From a virus: a stretch of DNA of 64,000 nt. Below are positions 1-9,473 of this stretch, in pieces; position 1 is the first letter of the stretch; every line of letters begins with the position of its first letter. The stretch spans positions 62,001-126,000 of IMG/VR virus record IMGVR_UViG_3300042449_000993, one strand, 5' to 3'. The notes below the pieces were generated by a model. That model saw nothing but the letters and a program-made list of their open reading frames with translations. It was not told the DNA's origin and did no database searches. Both the position numbers and the translations under genes were made by a program.

Positions 1-806
1 CTGCGAACGCTGCCTATGAAGCCGCAAATACTGCTGGTGGCGGTGCTCCATATGATCAAGCAAACACCGCCCGAGATCAAGCAAATACGGCACGTACACA
101 AGCAAACACGGCACGCGATCAAGCGAATACTGCACGTGATACAGCGAATATTGCATATGGACAAGCCAACAGTTCATATGATCGAGCAAATGGTGCCTAT
201 GGTCAGGCTAACGGCGCATACGCTCATGCGAACATTGTTTATGCTCAAGCCAACACTTCCTATGACCAAGCGAATACTGCATATAATCAAGCCAATACTG
301 CTCGCACTACTGCAAACGATTCTTACAGTCAAGCCAACACAGCGCGTGATCAAGCCAATACTGCTCGAACCACAGCCAATGATGCTTATGGTCAAGCAAA
401 TACTGGAAGCACTCAAGCAACTGCTGCTAGAGATCAAGCCAATACTGCTAGAGATCAGGCAAATACTGCTCGCAATACAGCCAATGGTGCATATGGACAA
501 GCCAATGGTGCATATGCTCAAGCAAACACATCAGCAAATACAGTTCGTGTTTCCGCAAATCTTGGATCCACATTATCAGCAAAACAACTTAACTTTAATA
601 ATACATCAACAATTCAAGTGAATGTATTAGACGGTGGTGGTGATGCTGCTGGAAATGCAAATGTAACATTCTCAGTAATTGGTGGTCTCTTAAGTGCAAA
701 TGCATGGAAACATGCAACAGCAACTTATGATAGCGCCAACGTATACATCTCTGCCACTGCACCTGCCTCTGGAAATCAAAAGGGTGACATCTGGATTCAA
801 TTTTAA
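1..806 (+). CDS. Tail fibre protein, 3' part (cut by window start)
   Basis: The reading frame is open from base 3 to the TAA at 804-806, and the start lies outside the window. Residues 1 to about 175 are tandem heptads of the type ARDQANT and GAYGQAN. Alanine recurs at 4-3 spacing, the pattern of an alanine-rich trimeric coiled coil. A short globular part follows, with the NFNNTSTIQVNVL segment that also appears in the two other giant fibres of this window. The C-terminus ends in APASGNQKGDIWIQF, a typical ending of marine myovirus fibre proteins. It is most likely a virion tail fibre that reaches toward the host. Ribosomal open frames on both strands here are repeat shadows. The function is inferred from repeat type and neighbours; the receptor cannot be read. 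Confidence 0.8.
   Translation, partial: ANAAYEAANTAGGGAPYDQANTARDQANTARTQANTARDQANTARDTANIAYGQANSSYDRANGAYGQANGAYAHANIVYAQANTSYDQANTAYNQANTARTTANDSYSQANTARDQANTARTTANDAYGQANTGSTQATAARDQANTARDQANTARNTANGAYGQANGAYAQANTSANTVRVSANLGSTLSAKQLNFNNTSTIQVNVLDGGGDAAGNANVTFSVIGGLLSANAWKHATATYDSANVYISATAPASGNQKGDIWIQF
3..540 (+). repeat. Alanine-heptad coding repeat, fibre 1
   Basis: Tandem 21-base units encode ARDQANT/GAYGQAN-like heptads. Units differ mainly at synonymous positions. Closely similar units recur in the genes at 10509-13118 and 13178-18571, so recombination between the three fibre genes is possible. This is protein-coding repeat DNA, not a CRISPR: there are no unique spacers. Confidence 0.8.
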
Positions 807-818
807 TTAAGGTGCAAA

Positions 819-1382
819 ATGGCTCTTAAAATCTGGGACAGCACAGAATGGAAAATGGCGTCTCAAATCAAAGTTTGGGATGGCACCACTTGGCAAAATG
901 GCTCTCAGGCTAATGTCCATGTTTGGACTGGCACAGCATGGCAAAAAGTTCATCCTGGCGTAGAATTAGATGCAACAATTGGATATTCAGTTTTCACCAC
1001 TGATCCTACAGATGCTGGGAGTGGTGGTAATGCTCAAGCCAGAGTTAATATTTTTGCAAACGGAAAAATTCAAACCTTTGAATCAACATCAATATCAGGA
1101 ACTGTAAGAACATCAAGTGCTGATTGGTTGCTAACAGGAACAAATTCTGATTATGATGTTTATGTTGCAAATTTTGGCGGAGATAATTTAGAAAGTGGCA
1201 GCGGACCAGTTGATGGTACTCGCACAAGATTAAGTTCAGGTGTTGAATATTCTTTATTTATAAATTCGAATGGAACTAAAAGTTCTTCATTTGATATAAT
1301 CATTTGCGCGAATAATTCAGCGACAGGCACCACAATTCAAACAGCTCCAGTTTTTCTACAAGTTGATGTCGGTGGATTGTAA
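819..1382 (+). CDS. Small tail-associated protein with W-x-G-T-x-W repeats
   Basis: 187 residues. The first 50 residues hold three imperfect repeats of the form (K)xWDxTxWxxxSQ: IWDSTEW, VWDGTTWQ and VWTGTAWQ. Such repeats occur at the N-termini of many phage fibre-tip and adhesin proteins, where they probably form small beta units that dock or trimerise. Residues 60-187 look like a single beta-sandwich domain rich in Ser, Thr and Gly, with no Cys-based or catalytic motif. The gene follows the fibre gene after 12 bases and precedes the collagen-like tailspike by 13, so it is probably co-expressed with both. The start ATG is preceded by AAGGTGC. I recognise no named family; a virion accessory role is inferred from repeat style and context. 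Confidence 0.65.
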   Translation: MALKIWDSTEWKMASQIKVWDGTTWQNGSQANVHVWTGTAWQKVHPGVELDATIGYSVFTTDPTDAGSGGNAQARVNIFANGKIQTFESTSISGTVRTSSADWLLTGTNSDYDVYVANFGGDNLESGSGPVDGTRTRLSSGVEYSLFINSNGTKSSSFDIIICANNSATGTTIQTAPVFLQVDVGGL

Positions 1383-1395
1383 TTTAGAGTAATCA

Positions 1396-4300
1396 ATGTC
1401 TAATCTACTTACAATTAATACAAAAGGAATTTTATTTCCTGATGGAAGTTTTCTAGATACTGCGCAAGTTGGATCAAATCTCAACGTTGCAGCAAATGGC
1501 TCATCTATTGAGTTTACGAAATTTCTCAATTTTATTAATACTGATACAGTCACCGTTTCAGTAACTCCAAACACAGGTAATCCTGGATATACAAACGTTG
1601 CATTCACATCAACTGGTGGGGGTGGCGGTGGAGTGAGTGGTCCATCAGGTCCATCAGGTCCATCTGGACCAAGTGGTCCATCTGGAGCAGCATCAACAGT
1701 TTCTGGTCCGCAAGGCGCACAAGGTCCGTCTGGTCCATCTGGCGCACAAGGTGCCGCATCTACTGTTTCTGGACCACAGGGTGCACAAGGTCCATCTGGA
1801 CCATCGGGTGCTCAGGGGGCAGCATCTACAGTTTCTGGTCCTTCTGGTCCGCAAGGAACATCAGGTCCATCTGGTGCTGCCTCTAATGTTTCAGGTCCAC
1901 AAGGTTCACAAGGTGTTTCTGGTCCCAGTGGTCCATCGGGTCCATCTGGCGCTGCCTCTACAGTTTCTGGACCATCTGGACCAAGAGGTATAACTGGTCC
2001 GTCTGGTGCACAAGGCGTATCAGGTCCACAGGGAACTGGTCCGTCAGGTCCACAAGGAACTCAAGGTGTTTCTGGTCCAAGTGGTCCACAAGGAGATCCA
2101 GGTGGTCCATCTGGTCCGTCAGGTCCACAAGGTCCGCAAGGTCCACCAAATGGTCCATCTGGTCCAAGTGGTCCACAAGGTCCTTCTGGTCCAACTGGTG
2201 ACAAATATTCTACATCTAGTACATCGACATTTACGATTGCTCAAAATATAAACATCACGATTACAGTCGGCACTGGTTTATCTTGGACGCCTGGACGTGG
2301 TGCTCTTATTCGACACGATGGATTTAACTTTATATACGGAAGTGTTGAAGCATATAATCCAGCCACTGGTGAATTTACATTCTTCTCAGATCCAATTCTT
2401 GACTCTGCAGCAGGTGTAGGAAATTCATTTAGCAGTTGGAAAGTTGATGTTGCAATAATATTCTCAACAGTAGAAGGTCCTACTGGTCCATCAGGTGCTG
2501 CATCTACCATTTCTGGTCCAACTGGTCCGTCAGGTCCATCGGGTCCATCTGGCGCTGCCTCTACAGTTTCTGGACCATCAGGTCCGAGTGGTCCAAGAGG
2601 TGCATCAGGTCCATCTGGTCCATCAGGTCCACAAGGACCAAATGATGCAGCATCAATCAATTACATCCAAGATGGCACAGGTGCTGTTAGCAGAACAGTT
2701 CAAGCAGGATTGAGAGATCGAATTAGTGTATTTGATTTCATGACAACTGCTGAAATCACCGATGTTGAAAATAGATCGTTTACTCTTGATGTAACATCAA
2801 AAATTAAAGCAGCGATCGACGCTGCATCAGCACAAAGAAAAGATCTGTTCATTCCAGCAGGATTGTATAAGATCGTTCCAGCAACAGCATCTGAGTGGGC
2901 TGGTGGTGCTGCTGACTCTGGTCCAGTTTATGTTGCATTTACAATACAAAATAATATGTCTATTGTTGCTGAGGAAGGTGCAGTATTTAAACTTGCAGAC
3001 AATTTCTCAGTTGTTGGTGCTGTGAAAGCGCATGCGATGTTCTTTACAAATGTCCCAACTGCAAATGTCTCCTTCTATGGTTTGACAATGGACATGAATG
3101 GAAATAACAATGATGGTATCGCGCCATTCCCTGGAGACAATAATCCACAAATCTTTATTAGTGGTAAAACACCACGCTATTCTATTCCATCAAGAAGAGC
3201 AACAAGCACCTCAACCAACACAATTGGAACAGGATCAAAATCATTCACCATAGAAACTGGTAAAAGTTTTAGTGTTGGTGAAGATATTGGTATGTTAGTT
3301 GCTTCAGGAACTGGAGCATCATTATGGTCTATGCATGGAACCGTCACATCGTATAATAGTGGCAGCGGTGCTCTAGTGGTAAATGTAACTCAAACTAGCA
3401 TATATGGAGTTGGTCAAAGCGTCGGTGGAAGTTCTGGTGGCGCGCCTCGTTGGGCAATTGGTGATGGTATTGGAGCATATATTGACGATGTTGTAATTGA
3501 AAAGTGCATCTTCTTGAATAATATGGGTAAAACTGTTCTTGGTTGTGCTCAATTAGATGGCGCAACGAAAATAAAATTAGGAAAAAATTGGAAAGTTCTG
3601 AACTGCACATTTAAAAATAATGGTAAACGTGCTGCGGACCACTCAACATTTTACGGTATGGTTGATGATTTGACTGTAGAAGGATGTTCATTCACAGCAG
3701 ATTCAATGTTCCCAAATGGTTCAACTGGACCATATGCTGATGGTGGTGGAACAATAACATGTGGTACACTTGTTGCGATTGAAACTCACGGAAGCAATCA
3801 CAGATATAGTAACAATTTATTTGAAAATTACTATCAAGGATTTTGGATTGCCTCAAACGGAGCATTTGAAGCAAACAATATTGTAATTGCGCAAAATAAT
3901 TTCAAAGTATTGACTTATGGAATGGGTTCGTATAGACGCGAAGGTGGTCCAACAATTATTCGAAATGTGAATATTTCTGACAATACATTCATATATGACA
4001 ATACTTCTAGCGCAGATGGCGTTCCTAAAGTGGGTGTTCTTATTGCTGAAGATGAAGAGATTGAAGATTGGAGCATCTGTAACAACATTGCTAGAAAAGA
4101 AGTGCCTGCTGGGCAATCAAATTATCAATCTTATTTTATAGGAATATTCACTGCACGTGTAAGCGGCGTGATGGATCGAATTGTTATTGATGGTAACTAT
4201 TGCACTGGATTTGCTCGCGGCATTGTTTTGTATAGTGCTGTATCAGGAAAGAGTTTAGGAACAATTCGAATCACGAACAATACCATTTTAAATCCAAACA

Positions 4301-5085
4301 CCACTTCATCATTCCCATCTGGTGCATATGGAATTTTGGCTTATACAACTGGTGGTGCATCTACAGTCAAAGAATTAATTATCGATAATAACTCATTTAT
4401 TGATAATCGTGCTTCGCCACAAATGCAATATGGGATTAGATTATCTGGTGATTGGACAGTTAATAATCTTTGGAGAGATGGGAACAAATACTATGGATCA
4501 ACAGTAGCAGATTTTGATTCAACTGGAGCGGTTATCACAAATACACGATCTGCAGATGGCGGTGGTGCAACTGGTCCGCAAGGCGCACAAGGTCCATCTG
4601 GTCCAACTGGTGCACAAGGCTCACAAGGACCAAGTGGACCAACATCAGGTGCTTCAAGCATCACGAATTTCACACCAACTTGGTATAATCAAGAATTTGG
4701 TTCTCCGCAAACAGCTGTAACGATTGGAAACGGAAACAACGTTGGGTATTATAGTTTGAATGGAAATGAAGTTACAGTTGTCGCAACATTATTGTTGGGA
4801 AGTACAACAAGTATTGCCACCAAATCAACATCAGGATATGTATATCTTGCATTACCCTTTGCCTCTGCTTATGCAGGATTAAGTTATAATGGTGTCTGGA
4901 GAATTTACGACGATAGTGTCGCTAAATTTTATAGTGGATCTGCGTTTGTCGATGGTGGTGGTAGTACTGTCTCTTTGGCTGTTGATAATGGTTTGTTCGT
5001 TCGAAATGCTGCAGGTTCTGAGAATCCTGTAAATTTTGCTGCGGGAGACGCATTGTCCGTGCAATTAACATATTTCAAGACATAA
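1396..5085 (+). CDS. Collagen-like tailspike with right-handed beta-helix
   Basis: 1229 residues. After an 80-residue N-terminal domain come about 190 residues of Gly-X-Y triplets dominated by GPS, GPQ and GAQ (bases 1634-2200). A 90-residue beta insert follows, then a second collagen-like block (about 2473-2640). Next is the usual entry to phage beta-helix tailspikes: [10 protein letters not shown], then [20 protein letters not shown], as in the pectate-lyase-3 superfamily. About 550 residues of Asn- and Gly-rich coils follow, rich in NNxF steps. A third short [10 protein letters not shown] block (4570-4648) leads to a C-terminal jelly-roll-like domain. It is probably a trimeric receptor-binding or polysaccharide-degrading tailspike; catalytic residues cannot be assigned by eye. 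The neighbouring 2OG oxygenase and GlcNAc-transferase could modify its prolines (inference). Confidence 0.85.
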   Translation: MSNLLTINTKGILFPDGSFLDTAQVGSNLNVAANGSSIEFTKFLNFINTDTVTVSVTPNTGNPGYTNVAFTSTGGGGGGVSGPSGPSGPSGPSGPSGAASTVSGPQGAQGPSGPSGAQGAASTVSGPQGAQGPSGPSGAQGAASTVSGPSGPQGTSGPSGAASNVSGPQGSQGVSGPSGPSGPSGAASTVSGPSGPRGITGPSGAQGVSGPQGTGPSGPQGTQGVSGPSGPQGDPGGPSGPSGPQGPQGPPNGPSGPSGPQGPSGPTGDKYSTSSTSTFTIAQNINITITVGTGLSWTPGRGALIRHDGFNFIYGSVEAYNPATGEFTFFSDPILDSAAGVGNSFSSWKVDVAIIFSTVEGPTGPSGAASTISGPTGPSGPSGPSGAASTVSGPSGPSGPRGASGPSGPSGPQGPNDAASINYIQDGTGAVSRTVQAGLRDRISVFDFMTTAEITDVENRSFTLDVTSKIKAAIDAASAQRKDLFIPAGLYKIVPATASEWAGGAADSGPVYVAFTIQNNMSIVAEEGAVFKLADNFSVVGAVKAHAMFFTNVPTANVSFYGLTMDMNGNNNDGIAPFPGDNNPQIFISGKTPRYSIPSRRATSTSTNTIGTGSKSFTIETGKSFSVGEDIGMLVASGTGASLWSMHGTVTSYNSGSGALVVNVTQTSIYGVGQSVGGSSGGAPRWAIGDGIGAYIDDVVIEKCIFLNNMGKTVLGCAQLDGATKIKLGKNWKVLNCTFKNNGKRAADHSTFYGMVDDLTVEGCSFTADSMFPNGSTGPYADGGGTITCGTLVAIETHGSNHRYSNNLFENYYQGFWIASNGAFEANNIVIAQNNFKVLTYGMGSYRREGGPTIIRNVNISDNTFIYDNTSSADGVPKVGVLIAEDEEIEDWSICNNIARKEVPAGQSNYQSYFIGIFTARVSGVMDRIVIDGNYCTGFARGIVLYSAVSGKSLGTIRITNNTILNPNTTSSFPSGAYGILAYTTGGASTVKELIIDNNSFIDNRASPQMQYGIRLSGDWTVNNLWRDGNKYYGSTVADFDSTGAVITNTRSADGGGATGPQGAQGPSGPTGAQGSQGPSGPTSGASSITNFTPTWYNQEFGSPQTAVTIGNGNNVGYYSLNGNEVTVVATLLLGSTTSIATKSTSGYVYLALPFASAYAGLSYNGVWRIYDDSVAKFYSGSAFVDGGGSTVSLAVDNGLFVRNAAGSENPVNFAAGDALSVQLTYFKT
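1634..2200 (+). repeat. Collagen-like Gly-X-Y coding repeat
   Basis: Nine-base triplet-of-codons repeats (ggtccatct-like) encode GPS/GPQ/GAQ triplets, with interruptions such as AASTVS. Two shorter copies lie at about 2473-2640 and 4570-4648 in the same gene. Proline sits mostly at the X position of the Gly-X-Y triplet. This block accounts for the minus-strand and frame-shifted open frames in the region. Confidence 0.85.
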
Positions 5086-5138
5086 TCAACTTGATTTTGG
5101 CGTAAATTTAACGTAGAATATAGGGATGTTTCGATCCT

Positions 5139-5146
5139 TATAAATA
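5139..5146 (+). promoter_or_regulatory. T4-type late promoter (TATAAATA)
   Basis: An exact TATAAATA octamer lies 23 bases before the ATG at 5170, in the 84-base gap after the tailspike gene. In T4 this sequence is bound by the gp55 sigma factor with RNA polymerase, and a gp55 homologue is present at 39766. Confidence 0.75.
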
Positions 5147-5169
5147 TAAAAAAGATTTTTGGGATTACT

Positions 5170-6339
5170 ATGTCAGATTTAAATAAAACTTGGCTCCCTG
5201 GACCTTCGAGAGGAACGACTACCGTAACCTCTCCAGGAAACGTTACAATCCCATATGGTCGTTTTGTTGGTACAGTTTCAGGAAAGGGTGCTCCTGGAAA
5301 CTCTCCAGTAACAGCAGGTTGGGTGACAAACTATAACACCAATTATAATGTTGCGTATCCAATCGCCAATCAGCCGATCGCAAATCAGCCACTGGCGAAT
5401 CAGCCAGCAACTGCTTGGACAACCAATTACAATACAAACTATAACACCAATTATAATGTTGCGTACCCAATCGCGAATCAACCAATCGCCAATCGTCCAA
5501 TCGCAAATCAACCAGCAACTGCTTGGACAACAAACTACAATACCAATTATAATACGAACTATTTCGTAACATATCCATTTGCTGGATTCGGTTTTGGACA
5601 CTTCTCGTTTGGTGGAAATAATCCAGGTGTTTATTTCGTGAACTCTTATCGATATTGGACTTACGGTATCTATCAAAACCAAGCTGGTCCTCCAGGATAT
5701 GTTCAAAGTACCAGTTACAACTTCGACGACTCTCAATGTCCATCGCACTTTGCATTCGATCAAACAAATCCATTACAATATCAGTGGCACTGGGTTTACT
5801 TTCAATGCTGGCATCAATTTGCACCAGGAAATGCATTCTTTTTCACAAATTACAATACAGAATATAACGTCGCATATCCTGTTGCAAATCAACCAGTGGC
5901 AAATCAACCAATTGCAAACCAGCCTATAACTGCTTGGACGACAAACTATAATACCAATTATAATACGAACTACAACGTTGCTTATCCAATTGCCAACCAA
6001 CCAATCGCAACTCAGCCACTGGCGAATCAACCAATAACTGCTTGGACGACAAACTATAATACAAATTATAATACCAACTACAATGTCGCGTATCCAATTG
6101 CGAATCAACCAATTGCAAATCAACCAGCCACAGGATTTACTCCTGGAAACATTGGTGCTTCTGCTTCTGCTCTTGGTGTGACATTACCTGGCGGTGCAGT
6201 TGGTAATGTGATTGATGGTGGTCCAATTCCAGCGACACCAATTTCACCAACAACAGTAAGTTACTGGACTTACCCAGATAATTCAACATATCCTGTTACA
6301 GCCCCTTCTGGATCGGAAGTCGTAATTAAACTTGAATAA
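5170..6339 (+). CDS. NYNT/IANQP repeat virion protein
   Basis: 389 residues made largely of two alternating short repeats: a four-residue NYNT run and a five-residue IANQP run, joined by VAYP and closed by TAW. About three blocks of roughly 36 residues lie on each side of a central, aromatic and glycine-rich non-repeat domain (residues about 138-225). That domain contains a W-x-W-V-Y segment and two cysteines. A short Gly/Ala-rich C-terminal domain ends the protein. The gene has its own late promoter, which argues for a virion part made late. Polar repeats of this kind suggest a beta-solenoid or extended fibre. I recognise no named family. The Pro-rich repeats could be hydroxylation targets of the gene directly downstream (inference). 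Confidence 0.7.
   Translation: MSDLNKTWLPGPSRGTTTVTSPGNVTIPYGRFVGTVSGKGAPGNSPVTAGWVTNYNTNYNVAYPIANQPIANQPLANQPATAWTTNYNTNYNTNYNVAYPIANQPIANRPIANQPATAWTTNYNTNYNTNYFVTYPFAGFGFGHFSFGGNNPGVYFVNSYRYWTYGIYQNQAGPPGYVQSTSYNFDDSQCPSHFAFDQTNPLQYQWHWVYFQCWHQFAPGNAFFFTNYNTEYNVAYPVANQPVANQPIANQPITAWTTNYNTNYNTNYNVAYPIANQPIATQPLANQPITAWTTNYNTNYNTNYNVAYPIANQPIANQPATGFTPGNIGASASALGVTLPGGAVGNVIDGGPIPATPISPTTVSYWTYPDNSTYPVTAPSGSEVVIKLE
5320..6130 (+). repeat. NYNT / IANQP coding repeat blocks
   Basis: Two repeat arrays, about 5320-5570 and 5850-6130, flank a unique centre. Each array has about three units of roughly 108 bases, encoding NYNT tracts followed by IANQP tracts. Copies differ mostly at third codon positions, which suggests selection on the protein rather than recent duplication. 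Confidence 0.75.
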
Positions 6340-6363
6340 TTAATTGAGAGTGGAGTGAATATT

Positions 6364-6954
6364 ATGTTTAAGATTGATAAATTCAAAAGACAGTTTCCTA
6401 AATTCTGTCATGTTGAACAAGTCTTTTCTAAAGAAGAAGTAAAAAGAATTTATGATTTGGAAGATTTAGAAAAATTCCGAAGAGGAATGGTTGGATCTAA
6501 TAATTCTGAAGGTGAGGTTAAACTCGAATCTCGAGATTCTGAGATTATGTGGGTTAATCCTAATCATGAATCAGGTTGGATCTTTGATCGTTTTGCTCAA
6601 GTCTTAGCAAACGTGAACTATGATTTCTTCAATAGTAATATTAATCATATGGGTCCATTTCAATATACTCTTTATCGCGAAAATCAATATTATAACTGGC
6701 ATGTTGATTCAGATTCCATGTATGCTGATTTAACTCGAAAAATTAGTGCAACAATTATGTTATCTGATGCTTCTGATTATGTTGGTGGTGAGTTCGAATT
6801 GATTGCAAATGGTAATGTGGAACAGCCAATAATGCTTCGACCAAATGCAGGTGATATTATTTTCTTCGCCTCTCACATGCCTCATCGTGTTCGAGCAGTT
6901 ACACAAGGTGTGCGGAAATCGCTAGTGAATTGGATATATGGACCATGGGATTAA
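6364..6954 (+). CDS. 2OG-Fe(II) dioxygenase, PKHD / prolyl-hydroxylase type
   Basis: 196 residues from ATG 6364, preferred because GAGTGGAG lies 8 bases upstream; a GTG at 6355 would add three residues. The double-stranded beta-helix signature is complete. The iron ligands are H113-x-D115 (WHVDSD) and distal H174 in MPHRV, and R184 in GVRKS binds the 2-oxoglutarate carboxylate. The spacing fits the PKHD/prolyl 4-hydroxylase family. Proteins of this type hydroxylate prolines or other residues with O2 and 2-oxoglutarate, and they are common in cyanophage-like myoviruses. The gene sits between proline-rich fibre genes (collagen-like and IANQP repeats) and a Skp1-type GlcNAc-transferase, so a virion protein is a plausible substrate. 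The substrate is inferred, not shown. Confidence 0.85.
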   Translation: MFKIDKFKRQFPKFCHVEQVFSKEEVKRIYDLEDLEKFRRGMVGSNNSEGEVKLESRDSEIMWVNPNHESGWIFDRFAQVLANVNYDFFNSNINHMGPFQYTLYRENQYYNWHVDSDSMYADLTRKISATIMLSDASDYVGGEFELIANGNVEQPIMLRPNAGDIIFFASHMPHRVRAVTQGVRKSLVNWIYGPWD

Positions 6955-6964
6955 TGGATAAATT

Positions 6965-7711
6965 ATGGATCTCTCAAAGTTCACAAAACTCAAGTTTTGG
7001 TCAAATAACATCATTGAATTTTATTGTAGAAAAGAATTCGAAGGTGTAATTCCTGAACCAAAACCAGCAGCGAAATACTTTCCAGAATGGTTTAAAAATC
7101 TAGAACCATACATTGCTGCTAGAGATAAAAGCAGTGGTGATAAAAGAATCATGACTGCGAAAAGATGTCTGCCTCTCATCGATGCAATGTCATTGGGTTT
7201 TGTTATCCCTCTTGCTGCTGATTGCCACGTTTTAACAAATCATGACAATTCTCAAATACTTTTTAATGGATTGGCTGGATCATTCCCAATTATTGAATCT
7301 CATGATAAGCGACAAGTCGGAGGTCACAGCACAATTAAAAGAAATAATGGAGATGCTCTTAAATTCCTAAATTATTGGGTTGTGAAAACTGCTCCAGGAT
7401 GGTCAAGCCTTTTTATTCCTCCGATTAATAATTTCTCACAGCCGTTTACCTGTTTAGGTGGAATGGTTGATACTGACAAATATACAAAAGAAGTGAATTT
7501 TCCAGCAGTTTGGCATGCTCATAATTTTGATGGAATGATTTATGCAGGAACACCGCTTATTACTGTAATACCAATTAAAAGAAATATTTTTGATAAGAAA
7601 CCTGTTATTCGAAAAATGACTAAAAAAGAACAAGAAACTCATAATCAAATGAATCGAATTCAAAATAGTCGTCTTAGTTATTATACAAATGAGTTGAGGG
7701 TTAAGAAATGA
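6965..7711 (+). CDS. Conserved phage protein, DUF6065-like (copy 1)
   Basis: 248 residues. The N-terminus has the pattern IPEPKPAAKYFPEWFKNL, then a CLPLIDAMSLGFVIPL segment, and near the C-terminus a short stretch with TPLITVIPIKR. This layout recurs in the gene directly downstream (YIIPA; PLFHIIPLK), so the two are diverged paralogues. I recall similar proteins in cyanophage-like tail regions under a DUF6065 label, but cannot check this. There are no membrane segments or obvious catalytic motif. It ends in an ATGA overlap with the next gene, so the pair is translationally coupled. Its place among glycosyltransferase and oxygenase genes suggests a part in fibre or glycan modification, which is inference only. 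Confidence 0.6.
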   Translation: MDLSKFTKLKFWSNNIIEFYCRKEFEGVIPEPKPAAKYFPEWFKNLEPYIAARDKSSGDKRIMTAKRCLPLIDAMSLGFVIPLAADCHVLTNHDNSQILFNGLAGSFPIIESHDKRQVGGHSTIKRNNGDALKFLNYWVVKTAPGWSSLFIPPINNFSQPFTCLGGMVDTDKYTKEVNFPAVWHAHNFDGMIYAGTPLITVIPIKRNIFDKKPVIRKMTKKEQETHNQMNRIQNSRLSYYTNELRVKK

Positions 7712-8493
7712 GATTTATTAAGTATTTTATGGGTGATAATAATGACATTTTGGACAATGGCATTCATCCAAAAAAAGACGATATTGAGTTTATCTGTTTC
7801 ATGGGTCAGGCTGCGTCTCATGAACAAACTCGAGTTAAACTTGCAAAAGAAGTCGACACAAAATTTAAAAAGTATCAAGTCGAAAAGCATGGATCGTACA
7901 CCTTTGCTCAATGTCCAGGAATGTTAGATTATTCCCGTCTAGGATATATCATTCCAGCATGGACCAACTTTGAGTTCATGTACAACTCTGCAGGTGTAGA
8001 GATATTTGATGGAACAATCGATTCTAGAGTTCGCTCTAAAATTCCATTAAGAGGATTCGATCCAACTATTTTCGATGGCGCAATTAAAAACGACGATGGA
8101 TCTAAAACTGAAATCTATAACATTCAAGCACCTTGGCATATTCGATGCAAGCCTGGAGTCCATATGATGATTATGCCTGCATTCTATCATAGCAATATTC
8201 TAGATGATTTTCATATCCTTCCAGGTGTTATTGATTATGGTAGCGGATTTCATACGATTAATTTCTTAACTGGACCAAAGAGATATGGTCAGTTTAAGAT
8301 TATGATGGGCGAGCCTCTATTCCACATCATTCCTCTCAAGAATGTCCCATTCACTGCTTCTTATGGACTTGTTGATAATTATAAAAATGTCTATAAAGAA
8401 GATGAGTTTTTTGGTAAAATTAAGAGTTTCTATAGAAAATTTTATTGCGGAAAGAGAAAATTCTCCTTACGAAAGGAGATGGGAGATAAATGA
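7708..8493 (+). CDS. Conserved phage protein, DUF6065-like (copy 2)
   Basis: 261 residues, starting in an ATGA overlap with the preceding gene and ending in an ATGA overlap with the glycosyltransferase. Shared features with copy 1 are a central GYIIPAWTNFEFMY segment (compare GFVIPLAADCHVL), a PWHIRCKPGVHMMIMPAFYH segment (compare APGWSSLFIPPINN), and a late GEPLFHIIPLK segment (compare GTPLITVIPIK). The N-terminal part differs and the C-terminal tail is basic and longer (YRKFYCGKRKFS). It is probably a diverged tandem duplicate with related function. No catalytic motif is visible and the biochemical role is unknown. Confidence 0.6.
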   Translation: MRFIKYFMGDNNDILDNGIHPKKDDIEFICFMGQAASHEQTRVKLAKEVDTKFKKYQVEKHGSYTFAQCPGMLDYSRLGYIIPAWTNFEFMYNSAGVEIFDGTIDSRVRSKIPLRGFDPTIFDGAIKNDDGSKTEIYNIQAPWHIRCKPGVHMMIMPAFYHSNILDDFHILPGVIDYGSGFHTINFLTGPKRYGQFKIMMGEPLFHIIPLKNVPFTASYGLVDNYKNVYKEDEFFGKIKSFYRKFYCGKRKFSLRKEMGDK

Positions 8494-9473
8494 AAACTAT
8501 TTTCGTAAGCATTGCTTCATATAGAGATAAACTTCTTTTAGCAACTCTGAACTCATTAAGGCAAAATGAGTCTGGTCGAAATAAGATCGTTTATGGTGTT
8601 TTCGAACAGACCAAAAAAGAAGACAGTTTAGAGACAAAAGCACCAGAGTTGCTAGACAATGCTGCGATTCGATACAAAAGAATAGACCCAGAATATGCTG
8701 ATGGAGTCGTCTGGGCTCGAGCAATCAACGCCATGCAGCACTATGATGAAGAGTTTTTCTATCAGATCGACTCTCATATGCTCTTTGATAAAGACTGGGA
8801 TAACACTCTTTTGTGGGACTATCAACAAGCATCTAGGCTTGCAAATAACCCTAAAGTTATTTTAACAACAGGCACGAAGAATTTCGAGTATTTCTCAAAT
8901 TATATCACAAAACATACACTAACTCGTGATATAACAGTGAATTTTAAGTATTGGCAATTTGATAAGGAATTATGTCTAAAGGTTCATGGTCCTTGGATTG
9001 CCGCGACTGATACTGTTGTTCCTGGAATCCATACGATCGCAGGTAACTTTTTCGCACCTGCTACCTGGATTAAAGATGTCGGATTCAACACTAGATTGTT
9101 TTTTGAGTATGAAGAACAATATATGTCTCTTACATCCATATTGGCTGGATATAAAATCTATCATCAGAGAAAGATCCAATGCTATCATTATCTGGATTCT
9201 GCGAAATCAACAACTCGCCAAGAGAACGATCCAGTTCGTCCGTCGAAGATCTTTGACAATAAGAAGCGAGAGAAGGAGGAATTTATCAATTATATATACT
9301 CTTTAGGTGAGGAGAAACTTGAAGAATATCGAAGATTGACAGGAGTTGATTATATAAATAGAAAATTAGAAGAGCGCGCAATCACCAGAACCGTTCCTCC
9401 AACAATTCCTGTTGATTGGGAATTGCCTCAACCACCAGAACCAGCAAAAGACGAAGAGAAAAATGAGCCTTGA
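8490..9473 (+). CDS. Skp1-type GlcNAc glycosyltransferase (PF11397-like)
   Basis: 327 residues. It begins FVSIASYRDKLLLATLNSL, followed by GVVWAR at 72-77 and the metal-site motif QIDSHMLF with D94-S-H96. This order is typical of the GT-A family whose founder, Dictyostelium Gnt1, adds GlcNAc to hydroxyproline on Skp1. Related genes occur in bacteria and large phages. The C-terminal 40 residues are Pro- and Glu-rich and probably disordered. The gene overlaps the preceding unknown by four bases and the following one by eleven. Its nearness to a prolyl-hydroxylase-like gene (6364) and to Pro-rich fibres suggests glycosylation of hydroxylated virion proteins. Sugar and acceptor are not readable from the sequence. 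Confidence 0.8.
   Translation: MKTIFVSIASYRDKLLLATLNSLRQNESGRNKIVYGVFEQTKKEDSLETKAPELLDNAAIRYKRIDPEYADGVVWARAINAMQHYDEEFFYQIDSHMLFDKDWDNTLLWDYQQASRLANNPKVILTTGTKNFEYFSNYITKHTLTRDITVNFKYWQFDKELCLKVHGPWIAATDTVVPGIHTIAGNFFAPATWIKDVGFNTRLFFEYEEQYMSLTSILAGYKIYHQRKIQCYHYLDSAKSTTRQENDPVRPSKIFDNKKREKEEFINYIYSLGEEKLEEYRRLTGVDYINRKLEERAITRTVPPTIPVDWELPQPPEPAKDEEKNEP

Noticed and set aside
174-521. Minus-strand open frame rich in Ser, Ile and Cys
   Set aside because: Antisense shadow of the alanine-heptad repeats; the same kind appears opposite 10620-11129, 15188-15613 and 17024-17434. No ribosome site or family pattern.
5243-5836. Minus-strand open frame of 197 residues
   Set aside because: Mirrors the NYNT/IANQP repeat; composition is the translated reverse of the repeat.
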